13,373 bases of DNA, from assembly GCA_002333205.1 (NCBI GenBank), contig DDAD01000157.1:100103-113475 (forward strand), read 5' to 3'. Shown here one piece after another: positions 1 through 8,130 of the stretch (position 1 is the first letter of the stretch; the number at the start of each line of letters is the position of its first letter). The position numbers and the translations under genes are program-made. The notes under the pieces are model-generated. The model did no database searches. It was not told the origin of the DNA and saw nothing but the letters and a program-made list of their open reading frames with translations. This DNA is from Pedobacter sp. UBA2067. Its GTDB lineage: Bacteria; Bacteroidota; Bacteroidia; Sphingobacteriales; Sphingobacteriaceae.

Positions 1-105
1 GGGCGAAAGGATCAAATACAATTCCGGCAGTTTTTCAAATGCTTGCAACGAATTATCCCAATTCATGATCCCTGGATTTTTAACATCATTTCGTTCCATT
101 TTCAT
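1..105 (-). CDS. PAS-domain sensor protein, N-terminal fragment
   Basis: An open frame of 35 codons runs off the left edge. It starts at an ATG at 105-103, with an in-frame TAA just upstream (114-112); a second ATG at 99-97 and a third at 66-64 are also in frame. The fragment contains the string LPELYLILSP, which matches the opening beta strand of PAS domains in Bacteroidota sensor kinases, where it is usually followed by a D and a strand facing the ligand pocket. By family knowledge the full protein would probably be a cytoplasmic PAS-containing histidine kinase, but the kinase core lies outside the window, so only the PAS start is supported. The gene is divergent from the antiporter at 243, with a 137-base gap between them. 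It could also be a PAS-only regulator. Confidence is moderate because only 35 residues are visible. Confidence 0.5.
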   Translation of the reverse strand, partial: MKMERNDVKNPGIMNWDNSLQAFEKLPELYLILSP

Positions 106-150
106 CAATACTTATTGTAACTGCTAAACACCGGTTTCCAGCAACCTATA

Positions 151-158
151 CAAAAGTA
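151..158 (-). promoter_or_regulatory. Possible -7 box for the PAS-protein gene
   Basis: Read on the minus strand this is TACTTTTG, an exact match to the Bacteroidota primary-sigma -7 consensus TAnnTTTG. A start site just downstream would give a leader of about 40 bases before the ATG at 105. No good -33 TTTG was found at the usual spacing; the nearest candidate is a TTTTCG further upstream. The call therefore rests on the -7 box and its position. Confidence 0.33.
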
Positions 159-226
159 AGAATAAGGTACATTACTGTTTCCGAAAACCAGCACGTTTAT
201 ATACCTGTTTATTCACTATTTTACCC

Positions 227-234
227 CAATTTTG
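227..234 (+). promoter_or_regulatory. Weak -7-like box just upstream of the antiporter gene
   Basis: The string CAATTTTG differs by one base from the Bacteroidota -7 consensus TAnnTTTG. If it is used, transcription would begin within a few bases of the ATG at 243, giving an almost leaderless message. No Shine-Dalgarno-like purine run precedes that ATG, which agrees with this but does not prove it. There is no convincing -33 element. Confidence 0.22.
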
Positions 235-242
235 TCGCCTAT

Positions 243-1493
243 ATGGATTTTTTCGCAGTCATCACCACCTTACTTACGATCAGTTCAATATTCAGTTATA
301 TCAATGCACGATGGATAAAATTACCGGGCGTAATCGGGGTAATGTTGCTGGCGATAGGCTCAGCATTGATCACGATCTTTGCTGGTAAGATGCTGCCCGA
401 CTTCACGCGACTAATCCAGGAACTCAGTGCTTCCATCGATTTTTCAAGCACCTTGTTAGATATTTTACTGGGTTTCCTGCTTTTTGCAAGTGCATTACAT
501 TTCGACATCAAAAAACTAAAATCCAACCTGCAGGGTGTGCTGGTCATCAGCACCGTAGGTGTGTTACTATCAACCCTCATATTTGCCGCATTACTGCATT
601 ATACGCTGTCTTATGCCGGTCATGATGTACCCTTGATCTACTGTCTGGTTTTCGGTGCATTGGTCTCTCCCACTGATGCTGTAGCGGTAGCCGCACTGTT
701 GAAAAACACCAGAATGCCGAGCCGGCTAGAAACCATTATAAACGGAGAGTCTCTTTTCAATGATGGGATTGGAATTGTGCTGTTTATCACCTTCGTTAAC
801 CTTGCTGCCACTCCAGGGAGTCAATTCTCGCTGACACATACGGGCTTACTCTTTGCTCAGGAGGTTTTCGGCGGACTACTGCTTGGATTGCTGCTTGGCG
901 CTGTAGCGTACCGGATGATGCGTGTTATCCGCGACTTCCAAACAATTGTAATGATTTCGCTGTCGCTGGTGATGATGATTTCGCTGGTGGGCAGCATGCT
1001 GCACGTTTCCATTCCGCTGGCAGTTGTGGCGGCAGGTTTGCTGATCGGCAGTAAACCTTTCAGCGACAATGAAGAATCCAGACTCAATGAGTACCTGGAG
1101 CGCATCTGGGGTTTGCTAGACGAGTTGCTGAACACCATACTTTTTGTGTTGATTGGCTTGCAGCTGGTGATGGTATCTTTCAGCCTGGATTACTTTGTTG
1201 CCGGGGCTTTTGCGATTGTAATTTTACTGATCGCGAGAATGTTAAGCATTGTATTGCCAATCGCCTTTCTGAAGCGCTCGCTAAGCATCCAGTACAATAG
1301 TGTGGGTATACTAACCTGGGGCGGACTACGCGGTGGAATTTCCGTAGCACTGGCGCTTTCATTGCCAGCCTCTCCTTACCGCGAGTTGATCCTGACTGCA
1401 AGCTTCTGTGTGGTCGTGTTTTCAATCTTGGTACAGGGTTTAACACTGAACAAGGTTGTTCATAAATTGCTGGAAAACAAACCAGCTTCATAA
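243..1493 (+). CDS. CPA1/NhaP-type cation:proton antiporter
   Basis: A 416-residue inner-membrane protein that exchanges Na+ or K+ for protons, probably for pH and salt homeostasis. It is hydrophobic throughout, with about 12 predicted membrane segments. The CPA1 ion-site motifs are present: SPTDAVAV near residues 142-149 and GESLFNDG at 168-175, with the Asn-Asp pair at 173-174 typical of electroneutral exchangers. The WGGLRGG motif lies at 359-365. It ends soon after the last membrane helix, so it lacks the long cytoplasmic regulatory tail of some relatives. The length is normal for NhaP-like proteins. The ATG at 243 gives the expected N-terminus (first helix, then KLPGVIG), and no other start fits as well. 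It stands alone, divergent from a sensor gene and convergent with the uptake locus. Ion specificity cannot be read from the sequence. Confidence 0.92.
   Translation: MDFFAVITTLLTISSIFSYINARWIKLPGVIGVMLLAIGSALITIFAGKMLPDFTRLIQELSASIDFSSTLLDILLGFLLFASALHFDIKKLKSNLQGVLVISTVGVLLSTLIFAALLHYTLSYAGHDVPLIYCLVFGALVSPTDAVAVAALLKNTRMPSRLETIINGESLFNDGIGIVLFITFVNLAATPGSQFSLTHTGLLFAQEVFGGLLLGLLLGAVAYRMMRVIRDFQTIVMISLSLVMMISLVGSMLHVSIPLAVVAAGLLIGSKPFSDNEESRLNEYLERIWGLLDELLNTILFVLIGLQLVMVSFSLDYFVAGAFAIVILLIARMLSIVLPIAFLKRSLSIQYNSVGILTWGGLRGGISVALALSLPASPYRELILTASFCVVVFSILVQGLTLNKVVHKLLENKPAS
951..998 (+). repeat. Two imperfect in-frame 24-base tandem units in the antiporter gene
   Basis: Positions 951-974 and 975-998 both begin with ATGATTTCGCTG and end with ATG. 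They encode MISLSLVM and MISLVGSM (residues 237-252) within one membrane helix. The unit is eight codons, so the frame is kept. This may be a short duplication that has diverged, or chance similarity among hydrophobic codons. Confidence 0.4.
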
Positions 1494-1499
1494 AACACA

Positions 1500-1561
1500 A
1501 AAGAAGCATATTCAACCCGCTGCTTTCTGTTGGCAAAGCTCCCGGTTGAATATGCTTCTTT
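1500..1561. terminator. Bidirectional terminator hairpin between convergent genes
   Basis: The arms 1500-1517 and 1544-1561 are perfect 18-bp inverted repeats, beginning AAAGAAGCATATTC on the plus strand. The 26-base loop can itself pair GCTTT (1522-1526) with AAAGC (1535-1539). The stem starts seven bases after the antiporter stop. Its outer end is A-rich on one side and T-rich on the other, so each strand leaves the stem in a U-rich run (CTTCTTTG on plus, CTTCTTTTGTGTTTT on minus). It lies before the stop of the convergent oxidoreductase gene at 1591, so it can end transcription from both directions. Confidence 0.85.
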
Positions 1562-1590
1562 GAAATGCCTATTGGCACCTGCAAACCTGT

Positions 1591-2958
1591 TTAGATTTTA
1601 GGTTCCCAGCCTTTTTCATAGTCACGACCCCAAAGCTTTTGCGCTTCTTTGTCGCCAATGATATGCCCGTTTTTAGGATCAATGGTCAGGTCACGGCCAA
1701 CTCTCCAGGCTATATTAGCGAGTTGCATAGCGGTAACGCTCTTGTGGCCTAACTCTACATCACAGTTCGGGCGCCTGCTGGTCTTTATGGCATCTATAAA
1801 ATCTGCCATGTGCATGCTATCCATGTTCAAACTCGGGCTTGCCGTATTCCTGCCAGCCAAAGCGCCTTCGTTGGAACTCGATTTCACATCCTGAACCAAC
1901 TTACCATCGAGGTCATAAATCTGGTAAGCATCTTCTCCTGTGTCAAGGCTGCCTTTTTCTCCATAGAATATTACCCCACGCTCCTGGCCTTCAACCTTTC
2001 TACCATTACAGCTCCTGTTTTCCCAAAGCAATGAGATGCGGCCAGGATAATTCAGCGTTACAATCTGGGTATCGGGTGTTTCCCAATCATCCTGAAACTG
2101 GTAGCGTCCGCCTAAAGAACTAACACGCGTCGGAAAGTCTACCCCCAGGCCCCAACGTGCAACATCCACTTCATGGGTTCCATTGTTCAGTGCCTCTCCG
2201 GTTCCCCAATGCCAGAACCAGTGCCAATTGTAATGTACCAGCCCGTCTTTATACGGTACACGTGGCGCAGGACCTTGCCATAAATCAAAGTCAAGCCATT
2301 CTGGTACATTGGCCGGCTTCAGAAAGGTTTCTTTCCGGGTATTTGTATACCATGTTTTTGCCAGGTAAACCCTGCCGATTATCCCTTCATGCAACAGCTG
2401 AATACCTTTTGTAAGTGTGGGTGCAGAACGTCGCTGCGCACCCATTTGTACCGTGACGTTATACTTCCGGGCAGCTGCAACAGCCATTTCACCTTCCCTG
2501 GGATTGTGACTTAACGGCTTTTCTACATAAACATGTTTACCAGCCTGGCAGGCCATAATGGTCAGCGGAGCATGCCAGTGATCAGGCGTAGCCGTGAATA
2601 TTGCATCCACATCTTTGTCTTCCAACACTCTTCTAAGGTCCTTTTCAGACTTAGGCACTGTTGTTTGACCAGCTTTAGCGATGGTCTGCATCGTTCTTGG
2701 AATGGTCCTTTTATCGACATCACAGACGGTAACAACCTGTGCAAACTTTTGCCTGGCAATGGTTCCGCTCATGGTATTTCCCCGGCTATTCACACCGATT
2801 ACGGCCATGTTCACTCTTTCATTTGCACCGATGATGTTCCGGTAGCTTTTTGCTGATATTCCGGCACCAACACCTCCAAAAGCCTGCTTGCCGACAGTTA
2901 TTGCCGCTCCACCGATCGCCAGTGTTTTTATAAATGCTCTTCTTGAATTTTTAGACAT
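1591..2958 (-). CDS. Tat-exported Gfo/Idh/MocA-family oxidoreductase
   Basis: A 455-residue NAD(P)-dependent dehydrogenase of the Gfo/Idh/MocA family, acting on sugars or cyclitols. The N-terminus carries a twin-arginine signal (SRRAFIK at 5-11, then a hydrophobic stretch to about residue 30), so it should be folded with its cofactor in the cytoplasm and exported to the periplasm. The Rossmann fold begins at about 50, with MAVIGVNSRGN at 51-61 as the dinucleotide loop. ATPDHWHA lies at 123-130, and the family EKP motif is at 146-148. The C-terminal substrate domain contains NNGTHEVDVARW at 258-269. Length is normal for the exported subgroup common in Bacteroidota. It follows susD with a 55-base gap holding a hairpin, so it is probably the last gene of the uptake operon. 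Likely substrates are glycosides or 3-keto sugars; the exact one cannot be inferred. Family is sure, substrate is not. Confidence 0.9.
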   Translation of the reverse strand: MSKNSRRAFIKTLAIGGAAITVGKQAFGGVGAGISAKSYRNIIGANERVNMAVIGVNSRGNTMSGTIARQKFAQVVTVCDVDKRTIPRTMQTIAKAGQTTVPKSEKDLRRVLEDKDVDAIFTATPDHWHAPLTIMACQAGKHVYVEKPLSHNPREGEMAVAAARKYNVTVQMGAQRRSAPTLTKGIQLLHEGIIGRVYLAKTWYTNTRKETFLKPANVPEWLDFDLWQGPAPRVPYKDGLVHYNWHWFWHWGTGEALNNGTHEVDVARWGLGVDFPTRVSSLGGRYQFQDDWETPDTQIVTLNYPGRISLLWENRSCNGRKVEGQERGVIFYGEKGSLDTGEDAYQIYDLDGKLVQDVKSSSNEGALAGRNTASPSLNMDSMHMADFIDAIKTSRRPNCDVELGHKSVTAMQLANIAWRVGRDLTIDPKNGHIIGDKEAQKLWGRDYEKGWEPKI

Positions 2959-2984
2959 GATTAATATTTACTAGATGAGATATG

Positions 2985-3009
2985 CCGCCAGCCCATGTGG
3001 AACTGGCGG
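2985..3009 (-). other. Intergenic hairpin between susD and the oxidoreductase gene
   Basis: CCGCCAG (2985-2991) and CTGGCGG (3003-3009) form a 7-bp, mostly G-C stem with an 11-base loop. It begins four bases after the susD stop. On the minus strand no U-run follows, so it is not a typical intrinsic terminator. It is more likely an RNA-stability or processing element, or a weak attenuator, setting the oxidoreductase level relative to susC/susD. Confidence 0.55.
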
Positions 3010-3013
3010 TTAA

Positions 3014-4585
3014 TTACATTTGTGTATACCCTTTGTTTTGTATGATTTTTCCTGGGTTAGATTGCATCACGGTCATCGGGATTGGATAAGCCAAAGCATT
3101 ATCGCTCCAGGTAAACGCGTTATACCCATCTACCTGCTGTTCCCGTACCATCACCTCCTGTGCTCTACCGGTTCGAACGAGATCAAACCAACGGTGATTT
3201 TCAAAAGCCAGCTCCACCCGGCGTTCGTTTTCAATGGCACGTAACAAATCCTGATCGCTCGCGAAATCTGCTGTTGTGTAATCACGCAATAAGTTCGGAT
3301 TACCTGGGGCTTGCGGATCACCCGGCGTATTCCTTGCCCGCGCCCTGATCTTATTCAGGTATAACAAAGCAGTAGCCCGGTCGCCTCCGGCACGAACAAG
3401 CGCTTCGGCATACATCAGGTAAACATCTCCAAGGCGCAGTTCGATCCAGTTATTCCCGTTATCTGAGCCACTGGATGATACATCATAGTATTTGCACACA
3501 TACGGTTCCGCTTGGAAAACCCCGGTTTTTGCATTTACCCAACCATCGCGCATGGAAACATACTTCCTTGGATCACCTACTTCATAAGCCTTGGACATAT
3601 CGCCGGTAGGACTATTTTCACCGCCCTTATCACCAACAAGGACAACCTCTTTATCAGAGAATCTTGGTGCGAAGTTGTTGTTCCATGGACTGCCAGTGGC
3701 TGCATTTGGAGCCCCTTTCATATATTGAACTTCGAAGAGTGACTCTGAACTGTTCTTTTTTGCCACATCGAACAGATCTTTATAGCTGGGCACCAGGGCG
3801 TACATGGAGTTATTGATGACCTCGAGTAACTTCTGGCTGGCCAGGTTGTAATATTCAGTCCCTTTGTTTAATGGATAACCTGCCATGGTGAGATATACTT
3901 TACCCAGTAACGCACTGGCTCCAGCTTTTGTTACCCGGCCTTTGTCTGTTGATCCATAGCTTTCAGGAAGGTTTGCTTCTGCAAACTTCAGGTCATCCAC
4001 AACAAAGTTGTATACTTCTTCAAGCGGTGCACGTCCCAGTTCATACGCTTCAGCCTGGCTGAGTTCTTTGTCCACCTTTATAGGTCCAAGCAGCTCGTTG
4101 TTCAAACCAAAGCCACCAAAGGACCTGTTTAACCAGAAATAGACCAGCGCACGGAGAAACCGAGCTTCTGCGATGTACTGGTTTCTGAGTTTCTCGTCAC
4201 TGAAAGTGGCCGTACCACTTCTGCCGATCACGATGTTACAGCGCAGGATGGTTTTGTAGCTCTCATCCCAGAGCTCGCCTACGAAACCATTCTCCGGTAA
4301 TAATGGAGAAGCGAATTCATCAATTCCTTTTTCATTGGCAGGGTTTCCCGAAAGCCAGGAATATGTGGTATTATCAGACCGGATCTCACCAATTCTGACA
4401 TAAGTTGCGTTATATAGTGCACGAAGATTTCCGTATGCAGACAATGTTGCCTGATTCATGTCTTGCTGCGTTTTATAAAAAGCAGTCGCATTTAAGTTTG
4501 AGGGGGGCGTCAGATCAATAAAGTCTTTTTTACAAGACACAAGATTGATGACGATGGCCAATAGAATAAAGACACCTTTTTTCAT
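3014..4585 (-). CDS. SusD/RagB-family glycan-binding outer-membrane lipoprotein
   Basis: A 523-residue surface lipoprotein that captures oligosaccharide and forms the lid of the SusC channel. The N-terminus is a lipoprotein signal peptide with lipobox LVSC, giving a lipidated Cys18 followed by KKDFIDL. The opening region (FYKTQQDMNQATLSAYGNL, about 42-60) and the C-terminal NERRVELAFENHRWFDLVR block are typical of SusD; the latter belongs to the helical SusD core (RagB/SusD domain). Length is normal. It lies 26 bases after the SusC stop, in the standard susC-susD order, and must be co-transcribed. The ligand cannot be deduced because SusD binding sites vary. There is no sign of truncation. 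It could bind a peptide or another polymer rather than a glycan, but glycans are the usual ligands. Confidence 0.95.
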   Translation of the reverse strand: MKKGVFILLAIVINLVSCKKDFIDLTPPSNLNATAFYKTQQDMNQATLSAYGNLRALYNATYVRIGEIRSDNTTYSWLSGNPANEKGIDEFASPLLPENGFVGELWDESYKTILRCNIVIGRSGTATFSDEKLRNQYIAEARFLRALVYFWLNRSFGGFGLNNELLGPIKVDKELSQAEAYELGRAPLEEVYNFVVDDLKFAEANLPESYGSTDKGRVTKAGASALLGKVYLTMAGYPLNKGTEYYNLASQKLLEVINNSMYALVPSYKDLFDVAKKNSSESLFEVQYMKGAPNAATGSPWNNNFAPRFSDKEVVLVGDKGGENSPTGDMSKAYEVGDPRKYVSMRDGWVNAKTGVFQAEPYVCKYYDVSSSGSDNGNNWIELRLGDVYLMYAEALVRAGGDRATALLYLNKIRARARNTPGDPQAPGNPNLLRDYTTADFASDQDLLRAIENERRVELAFENHRWFDLVRTGRAQEVMVREQQVDGYNAFTWSDNALAYPIPMTVMQSNPGKIIQNKGYTQM

Positions 4586-4611
4586 ATGAGTAAGACTTTT
4601 ATTGCTAAAAA

Positions 4612-7600
4612 TTAAAAAGTAAAGTTTGCACCGAAGATGAAAGTACGCGCGGTTGGATAACCCAGATAGTCACCACCTTTGGTAAGTCCTGTTCCTTCAC
4701 TACTTGTTTCTGGATCATAGCCCGTGTATTTGGTGATCGTAAATAAATTCGTTCCGGTAACATATACGCGAAGTCCACGTAAGCGCAGCTTCTCTGCAAA
4801 GGATTTATTGAAGTCATAAGCGAGATTGACATTCCTCAACCTCAAGTATGAAGCATCTTGAATCCACGCAGATGATGGATCACGCTGCCACCCTGATGGG
4901 GTTCTGGTAGCACGGAAGTGTACGCCATCACCCGGTTGTTCTGGAGATCGCCAGCGATCAACCTGCTCAATCATCCCGTTCCGGTCTCCATGATAAATTC
5001 CGACCATCCGCTTGTAGAAGCTAAATAGTTTGGCGCCGTAAGAGGCCGTAAACTGAACGCCAAGGGAGAAGTTCTTATAGCTGAAGTTATTCGTCATTCC
5101 CGCAAGGAAGTCAGGATTATTATCTCCCAAAATGGTTTTATCATTTTGATCAAGAACACCATCTCCATTCAGGTCGGCATAACGCCCGTCACCTACTTTA
5201 TCGGCACTTAAATGCGGGTACCGATCCAGTTCCTCCTGGCTCATAAACACACCTTCATACCTGTAGCCATAGAAGCTTGCGATAGGCGCCCCAATTGTGG
5301 TTATAAATGCGTTATTGGCATTTGGTGCACTCCCATAAATTGGACGATTGTCTGGGCCTACTGCTAAGACTTTATTCTTGTTAAAAGAGATGTTAAAGTT
5401 TGTGCTCCATTTAAAATCACCGATTAAGTTCCGGGTTGTCACCAAAAACTCCATACCTCTGTTTTGTACCTTTCCAATGTTCTGGATTTGGGTAGAATAA
5501 CCTGTGATTACCGGCAACGGTACATTTAGCAAAAGATCGATAGACTGGCTGTCATAAAAATCACCTTCAATTCTGATCCGGTCATTTACAATACCCAGCT
5601 CGAAACCAAGGTTGTATTGACGGGTTTTTTCCCAGCCCAGATCCATGTTCTCCATCGTATTTGGATTGGCTGTATTTTGAAGCGTATTTCCGGTAGGATA
5701 AAAACCTGAATTTAGAAGTCCTATGGCAGAATAATCTCCAATTCTGTTGTTCCCGACGATTCCATAACCTGCACGAATCTTTAGATCACTGATCTGCTTA
5801 AAACGCTGCATAAACTTCTCCTGTGAGACTCTCCAACCTGCAGACACCGAGGGAAATGTACCCCAGCGTCTGTTCATCCCGAAACGCGATGACCCATCAC
5901 CCCGAAAAGTGGCTGTCAGGAGGTACTTATCATTGTATGCATAGTTAACGCGGCCTAAATAAGAGATCATGGAATATTCAGAGTCATTACTTGTCAGGGC
6001 GTACATGGTACCTGCATTGAGGGTTTTAATTTCATCATTTGCAAATCCACGTGCCTCGCCAAACATGTTGTTGAATGAATGCTTCTGTGTTGTATAACCA
6101 ATCAGACCAGACAAGACATGTTTCTCGCCAAAAGTCTGTGCATAATTCAGCGTATTTTCAATCACCCAATCATAGTCTGTTCCACGCTGATTAACGCCTC
6201 TGGCGGGACGAGGTCCTTTAGATGCATCAAAATCAATGTAGGACGCTTCAAATATCTTTTGCTGGTTATCCTGAATACCTCCATTAATATTGACTTTGTA
6301 TTTAAGATTTTGTAGAATTTCCAATTCTCCGGAAACTGTACCTAGCCATCCATAGCGCTTTCTGGTATTCAAGACCTGCTCCGCAACTCCGATCGGATTG
6401 GTGACATCTCCGGCAAGGATCTCTGGATTTCTAACCATCGAACCATAGGTGCCGTCCTCATTGCGCAAAGGGAATATGGAAGGTAGCTGCAGCGCAAACA
6501 TCACCGGCGAATATTTACCACTCTCCTGTTCGCGCGCGTTTGATGTATAAGCCATCAAATTTGCACCAAGTGTAATACGTTTGCTGACCTTAGAATTAAT
6601 GTTCGACCGGAAGTTGAAACGATCGTAGTTGGTACCCAGCACAATTCCCTCCTGCTTCGCATAGCTACCTGAAAAGGTATATTGGGTATTTTCGGTGCCA
6701 CCAGAAACGGAAACTTCATTTTGGGTGGTAAGTGCCGTTCTAAAAAGAAGGTCCTGCCAATCATTGTCAGGCATGGTCGCTACTGAAGCCAGATCTCTGA
6801 AATTGTATTTATAGCCACCTGTTCCATCTGGTATATTGTATTGTGTGCTCGCACCTGAATAGAGATTACGCCTTGAATTAGGATCTGAAGCACTGTGCGG
6901 CGTTTGATCGGGATCCGTATCAATGACCTTTGCATCCAGCCAAGCCTGGTTTCTGCCATCTACGAACCACTCCACATACTGATCTCTATTCATCATTTCG
7001 ATCTTGCTTCCGATTTGCTGGAAGCCCGCGAAGGTACTTACGTTGATGGTTGGCGGGCCTACTTTGCCCTTCTTTGTGGTCACGATCACCACACCGTTTG
7101 CACCCCTGGAACCGTAGATTGCCGTGGAAGAAGCATCTTTCAGTACCTGAACGCTCTCGATATCTGCAGTGTTCAGCAACCTAAATGCGCTGCCTTCCAT
7201 AGGGTAGCCATCTACTACATACAGCGGGTCACTGGATTGGGTGATTGACCCAACACCCCTGACCCGTATTGAGAGCCCTTCGCCACCAGGCGCACCACCG
7301 GTTTGCTGCACCTGAACACCCGCCATTTGACCTGCAATAGCTTCACCAAAGTTTAATGCAGGGCGTTCCTTGATGTTTTCAGCGGAGACAGACGAAACAG
7401 CAGTGGTGATATTGGCTTTCTTCTGTGTTCCATAACCGATTACGACAACTTCATTTAGTGCAGAGGACTCTTCCAACAAAGTAATGTTCAGATTTTGACT
7501 ATTACCAACCGGAATCTCCTGTACCGAAAATCCGATCATCGTAAATATTAGGGTCGCGCCGGAGGGTGTTGAAATGGTATAACCGCCGTCAGCATTGGTA

Positions 7601-8130
7601 ACTGTAGCTATTGTGCTCCCTTTTACGCGCACGCTTACGCCAGGAAGGGGGTTGTTCTTATTGTCGACAACCTTTCCTTTAATTACTTTATCCTGTTGAC
7701 TTTTAGATGCGGGCTGCAGTTCCTTTTCATCGGGAGTATGTTTGATCAGGATATTCCTATTAACGATTTTGAAGGTGAATGGCATGTCTTTCAAGCATTC
7801 GCGAACCGCTTCATCTACGGTGGAATTTTTGACATCAATACTTACAATTTTGCTGGCAAGGTTCTTATCATCATAAAGCGAAACATAACCTGTTTGCTGT
7901 TTGATCAACTTAAACACCTGCTCAACAGCTAAGTTCTTTTTGTTCAGCGTTACCAGTTGTGCTTGCGCGGCAGCAGACACCTGAATAGAGAAAGCGAGCA
8001 TAATAGATAAACTGGTCAGCTGTTTATGCTGCGCAATGCCTTTGTTGATCTGTCTGGAGAACAAATGTAGATCTGGCAAAAACTTCGATAATGGCATAAG
8101 TGATGCCATTGAATAGCGGTTTCCGTTCAT
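4612..8130 (-). CDS. SusC/RagA-family TonB-dependent transporter with STN signalling domain
   Basis: A 1172-residue outer-membrane barrel that imports the substrate captured by SusD, powered by TonB. A long N-terminus ends in a hydrophobic signal segment with AAAQA near 53-57. An STN domain (about 67-130) follows, the periplasmic module that contacts FecR. A carboxypeptidase-regulatory-like beta domain (about 149-218) begins with KGKVVD. The SusC signature NEVVVIGYG is at 226-234, and the plug is at about 240-355, with RVRGVGSI, PLYVVDGYP and GSRGANGVVIV. A dockerin-like calcium loop DLNGDGVLDQND lies at 986-997. The last residues, FGANFTF, end in a Phe as outer-membrane barrels do. The STN domain, present only in transducing members, agrees with the sigma/anti-sigma pair immediately upstream. 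A later ATG (codon 8) is also possible, but the first ATG follows an AT-rich leader typical of the phylum. The substrate is unknown. Confidence 0.95.
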   Translation of the reverse strand: MNGNRYSMASLMPLSKFLPDLHLFSRQINKGIAQHKQLTSLSIMLAFSIQVSAAAQAQLVTLNKKNLAVEQVFKLIKQQTGYVSLYDDKNLASKIVSIDVKNSTVDEAVRECLKDMPFTFKIVNRNILIKHTPDEKELQPASKSQQDKVIKGKVVDNKNNPLPGVSVRVKGSTIATVTNADGGYTISTPSGATLIFTMIGFSVQEIPVGNSQNLNITLLEESSALNEVVVIGYGTQKKANITTAVSSVSAENIKERPALNFGEAIAGQMAGVQVQQTGGAPGGEGLSIRVRGVGSITQSSDPLYVVDGYPMEGSAFRLLNTADIESVQVLKDASSTAIYGSRGANGVVIVTTKKGKVGPPTINVSTFAGFQQIGSKIEMMNRDQYVEWFVDGRNQAWLDAKVIDTDPDQTPHSASDPNSRRNLYSGASTQYNIPDGTGGYKYNFRDLASVATMPDNDWQDLLFRTALTTQNEVSVSGGTENTQYTFSGSYAKQEGIVLGTNYDRFNFRSNINSKVSKRITLGANLMAYTSNAREQESGKYSPVMFALQLPSIFPLRNEDGTYGSMVRNPEILAGDVTNPIGVAEQVLNTRKRYGWLGTVSGELEILQNLKYKVNINGGIQDNQQKIFEASYIDFDASKGPRPARGVNQRGTDYDWVIENTLNYAQTFGEKHVLSGLIGYTTQKHSFNNMFGEARGFANDEIKTLNAGTMYALTSNDSEYSMISYLGRVNYAYNDKYLLTATFRGDGSSRFGMNRRWGTFPSVSAGWRVSQEKFMQRFKQISDLKIRAGYGIVGNNRIGDYSAIGLLNSGFYPTGNTLQNTANPNTMENMDLGWEKTRQYNLGFELGIVNDRIRIEGDFYDSQSIDLLLNVPLPVITGYSTQIQNIGKVQNRGMEFLVTTRNLIGDFKWSTNFNISFNKNKVLAVGPDNRPIYGSAPNANNAFITTIGAPIASFYGYRYEGVFMSQEELDRYPHLSADKVGDGRYADLNGDGVLDQNDKTILGDNNPDFLAGMTNNFSYKNFSLGVQFTASYGAKLFSFYKRMVGIYHGDRNGMIEQVDRWRSPEQPGDGVHFRATRTPSGWQRDPSSAWIQDASYLRLRNVNLAYDFNKSFAEKLRLRGLRVYVTGTNLFTITKYTGYDPETSSEGTGLTKGGDYLGYPTARTFIFGANFTF

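Noticed and set aside
1180..1584. Minus-strand open frame of 134 codons opposite the antiporter 3' end and terminator
   Set aside because: It lies antisense to a well-conserved transporter, runs through the terminator hairpin, and its protein is rich in Arg, Pro, Ser and Cys with no recognisable domain.
1649..2856. Several plus-strand frames of 74-107 codons opposite the oxidoreductase gene
   Set aside because: They mirror the codon pattern of the real minus-strand gene and give low-complexity or Cys/His-rich products without family resemblance.
7150..7450. Frame break in the SusC plug
   Set aside because: The reading frame is continuous and the plug motifs appear in the normal order, so there is no sign of a pseudogene.
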